Of a stretch of DNA of 64,000 nt, positions 62,212 through 64,000 are shown piece by piece. Under the pieces are notes generated by a model. The model was not told the DNA's origin and made no database searches. It saw only the letters and a list, made by a program, of their open reading frames with translations. Position 1 is the stretch's first letter. The number at the start of each line of letters is the position of its first letter. Source of the stretch: Sphingobium lactosutens (GTDB taxonomy: Bacteria; Pseudomonadota; Alphaproteobacteria; Sphingomonadales; Sphingomonadaceae); the NCBI RefSeq assembly GCF_013393185.1, contig NZ_QJQX01000023.1:1-64000 (forward strand). Reading direction: 5' to 3'. The position numbers and the translations under genes are program-made.

Positions 62212-62329
62212 GTTACTCTCCTGCCGATGGGTATGAGTCGTACCTACGACTCCCCGTTTCCGGCGCATCGTCCAATTGGATTAACCACCGGCCGTACCTC
62301 ATCATCGTCAGGACAGGATTGGTCCGATG

Positions 62330-62455
62330 CCGAATCGAATGGTTGCCCCCGCGCGCCGGCGTGCGTGAGGGTGCGGACAATGCCCTGCCTCCCCCCTGCC
62401 CGCCACCGGCGACGAGCGCGGTGCGCCCTTCGAGCAATTTGCCCGTCAGCCGCTC
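62330..62455 (-). pseudogene. SDR dehydrogenase N-terminal remnant
   Basis: The minus strand shows AGGAGG, a start region and LLEGRTALVAGGGQG, the NAD-binding start of a short-chain dehydrogenase. The frame is then lost: the next residues in frame are foreign, while GIVRTLTHAGAR continues in another frame. The apparent start is CTG or TTG, not ATG. After about 62,335 nothing of the gene remains, so the rest has been deleted between the monooxygenase and the Old Yellow Enzyme genes. Confidence 0.7.
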
Positions 62456-62479
62456 CTCCTTTTGTTGGCGCAGGCGGGT

Positions 62480-63553
62480 TCAGGCATCCAGCGCCGGATA
62501 GTCGGTATAGCCCCTGCGGTCGTCACCGGCGCCCGTGTAGAAATGGGCGCGCTCTCCTTTCGCCAGCGCCGCGCCGCGGCGAAAGCGGTCGGCGAGATCG
62601 GGATTGGCGATGAACAGATAGCCGAAGGATACGGCCTGCGCCTTCCCTTCGGCCAGCACGCCACGCGCCTTTTCCAGCGTCAGCCCATTATTTTCGATGA
62701 TCGCGCCGCGCCAATTTTCCCGCACCAGATCCAGCGCATCCTGCCCGACGAGCGGAATATGGATCAGATGGCAGTAAGCGAGACCCAGACCGTCCACCGC
62801 GCGGAGCAATGCGGCATGGGTTTCGTGCGGATTCGCATCGTCCATGCCATTGAAGCTGACGCCGGGGCAGATGCGAAAACCCACGCGTCCTGGCCCGATA
62901 GCAGCCGCCAACGCTTCCAGCAGTTCGACGACGAAACGGATGCGATTGACCACCGACCCGCCATAGCGGTCGGTGCGCCGGTTGCTGTTGGAGGAGAGAA
63001 ACTGCATCGGCAGATAACCGCTGGCACAATGGAGTTCGATCCCGTCCATCCCCGCCGCCATCGCGTTGCGCGCGGCCGCCACATATTCGACAACGACCTG
63101 GACAATCTCCTCGGTTGCCAGGGCACGCGGCAGAACGGTGTCGACCGGCACCCCGTCCGGCCCCGCGATCCTGTCCGGGCATGCAATGGCCGAAGGCGCG
63201 ACCGTCTCCGCGTCGGCATCCTTGTTAGCCTGCACGGCGGCGCGGCCGACATGCATGATCTGCATCACGATCCGGCCGCCTGCATCATGCACCGCCCCGG
63301 CGACCCTGCGCCAGCCCGCCACCTGTGCATCGCTGTAAATGCCCGGCGTGCGCCAATAGCCCTTGCCGGCCGGAGATGGCTGCGTACCTTCGGTCACGAT
63401 CAGGCCCGCGCCGGCGCGCTGGCGATAATAGTCGACCATGACGTCGTTCGGGACATCCCCCGGCCCGGCCCGATCGCGGGTCATCGGCGCCATGACGATG
63501 CGGTTGGACAAGTCGATGTCGCCCAGTTTGACCGGCGAGAATATGTCGGCCAT
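62480..63553 (-). CDS. Old Yellow Enzyme-family NADH:flavin oxidoreductase
   Basis: This 357-residue FMN ene-reductase has LSNRIVMAPMTRDRAG (FMN site) near residue 15, GLIVTEGTQPSPAGKGY and GRIVMQIMHVGRAA. The active-site block is HCASGYLPMQFLSSNSNRRTDRYGGS; the common HGANGY motif is HCASGY here, so the second hydrogen-bonding residue is Ser instead of Asn. The C-terminal VSFGYLFIANPDLADRFRRG is family-typical. It reduces activated C=C bonds of enones and similar compounds. It lies between the SnoaL-like gene, which is seven bases upstream, and the SDR remnant, in a minus-strand operon. Confidence 0.88.
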   Translation of the reverse strand: MADIFSPVKLGDIDLSNRIVMAPMTRDRAGPGDVPNDVMVDYYRQRAGAGLIVTEGTQPSPAGKGYWRTPGIYSDAQVAGWRRVAGAVHDAGGRIVMQIMHVGRAAVQANKDADAETVAPSAIACPDRIAGPDGVPVDTVLPRALATEEIVQVVVEYVAAARNAMAAGMDGIELHCASGYLPMQFLSSNSNRRTDRYGGSVVNRIRFVVELLEALAAAIGPGRVGFRICPGVSFNGMDDANPHETHAALLRAVDGLGLAYCHLIHIPLVGQDALDLVRENWRGAIIENNGLTLEKARGVLAEGKAQAVSFGYLFIANPDLADRFRRGAALAKGERAHFYTGAGDDRRGYTDYPALDA

Positions 63554-63558
63554 GGTGA

Positions 63559-64000
63559 TCAGCTTCGCACGCGCGGGCGCGGCAAGGGCGCGGCGCGGCG
63601 CATCGTCTCGATGAACTTCTCCAGCGGCGCGGGCGGCTCCACCGGCCCGTCATGCGGCTGGCCCTGCCGGTCCCAATAGCTTTTCCAGCTTGGGAACAGA
63701 TCGTGGAAGCTGCCATGATAAGGCGGCACGCCCGGCCAGCGCATCTTGCGATCGCCGACCGGCGGCTTGTTGAGATCGGTCGCATACCAGTAAAGCGGCA
63801 GGCGGCGGCGGAAATACCAGCGGCCGTCGATGCGCTCATATTGGTCGAAATACATCATCTGCATGATGACCCATTCGGCGCCGCTTTCATGCTCATTCTT
63901 GGAATAGACGATGCCTTGCGCATGGTCGGGATCGTCGAAATCGATGATATGGCCGCCGATATGGTGCGACGTGCCGTCGAACTGCATCGAGTGGGTTTCA
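63559..64000 (-). CDS. SnoaL-like/NTF2-fold protein, 5' end outside the window
   Basis: At least 146 residues of an NTF2-like protein are present: GTSHHIGGHIIDFDDPDHAQGI, then EWVIMQMMYFDQYERIDGRWYFRRRLPLYWYATD. The pattern of a curved beta-sheet with YxDxYxRxxGxWxFxxR is the SnoaL-like nuclear-transport-factor-2 family found in polyketide, steroid and aromatic pathways. The frame is open to the window edge, and an internal ATG at 63987 is not a convincing start. Its 3' end leads directly into the Old Yellow Enzyme gene. The function cannot be fixed; isomerase, dehydratase or hydroxylase-like roles occur in the family. Confidence 0.75.
   Translation of the reverse strand, partial: ETHSMQFDGTSHHIGGHIIDFDDPDHAQGIVYSKNEHESGAEWVIMQMMYFDQYERIDGRWYFRRRLPLYWYATDLNKPPVGDRKMRWPGVPPYHGSFHDLFPSWKSYWDRQGQPHDGPVEPPAPLEKFIETMRRAAPLPRPRVRS

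Noticed and set aside
1..64000. CRISPR array, tRNA or rRNA genes, prophage or conjugative module
   Set aside because: I saw no regularly spaced repeats, cloverleaf-like genes, phage structural genes or transfer genes while reading; absence is by eye and not by a search.

Overview
The window is about 64 kb of GC-rich chromosomal DNA that reads like a sphingomonad (Sphingomonadaceae, Alphaproteobacteria: Sphingobium, Novosphingobium or Sphingomonas type). The reasons are the outer-membrane TonB-dependent receptors of the Xanthomonas/Caulobacter oligosaccharide class, many Tat- or Sec-exported carbohydrate enzymes, ATGA-coupled operons, and a degenerate alphaproteobacterial intergenic repeat near 57.1 kb. 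This assignment is inference; there is no rRNA or other marker gene in the window. I saw no tRNA, rRNA, CRISPR array or prophage.

Layout. 0-0.24 kb: two opposed IS5-type transposase scraps. 0.36-8.5 kb: a GH2 beta-galactosidase-type gene broken by one in-frame amber codon, a GH28 pectinase-type enzyme, a maleylpyruvate/maleylacetoacetate isomerase plus fumarylpyruvate-hydrolase pair, a ROK fructokinase and a LysR regulator. 8.6-14.1 kb: a shikimate/quinate-to-protocatechuate module (AAHS transporter, AroE-type dehydrogenase, OprB porin, QuiC-type dehydroshikimate dehydratase). 14.3-32.6 kb: a large glycan locus with a GH35-like enzyme, sugar mutarotase, SDR, split UxaA-type dehydratase, aldo/keto reductase, FucP-type transporter, TonB receptor, IclR regulator, three esterases, GH29, GH31 and GH1. 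The set matches the bonds of fucosylated, O-acetylated xyloglucan plus L-fucose catabolism by a non-phosphorylated route.

32.6-39.6 kb: LysR regulator divergent from a tripartite RND efflux operon (pump, adaptor, outer-membrane lipoprotein). 39.7-49.3 kb: a second TonB receptor, an ACS-family hexuronate/aldarate-type transporter, a Tat-exported 607-residue protein of unknown function, a type B carboxylesterase, a LysR regulator and 5-dehydro-4-deoxyglucarate dehydratase; this looks like uptake and breakdown of a uronate-containing glycoside. 49.4-53.4 kb: redoxin, LLM flavin monooxygenase, class II aldolase and an SsuA/TauA-type binding protein, resembling an organosulfur-scavenging set without its ABC permease and ATPase, followed by a decayed TonB receptor and an AT-rich stretch.

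54.7-56.8 kb: an intact third TonB receptor. 57.0-58.7 kb: an element graveyard, with an IS481-type element carrying an internal deletion and sitting inside a wrecked IS5-type element, a CinA C-domain scrap and an IS66 tail. 58.7-64 kb: a VOC-like protein, two ATGA-coupled Lrp/AsnC regulators, a Baeyer-Villiger-type monooxygenase, an SDR remnant, an Old Yellow Enzyme and a partial SnoaL-like gene, suggesting catabolism of a cyclic ketone or terpenoid/steroid-like substrate.

The most interesting items are the xyloglucan/L-fucose locus, the in-frame fusion of an aldo/keto reductase with the SAF domain of a UxaA-type dehydratase, and the unrecognised Tat-exported protein at 44.1-45.9 kb.
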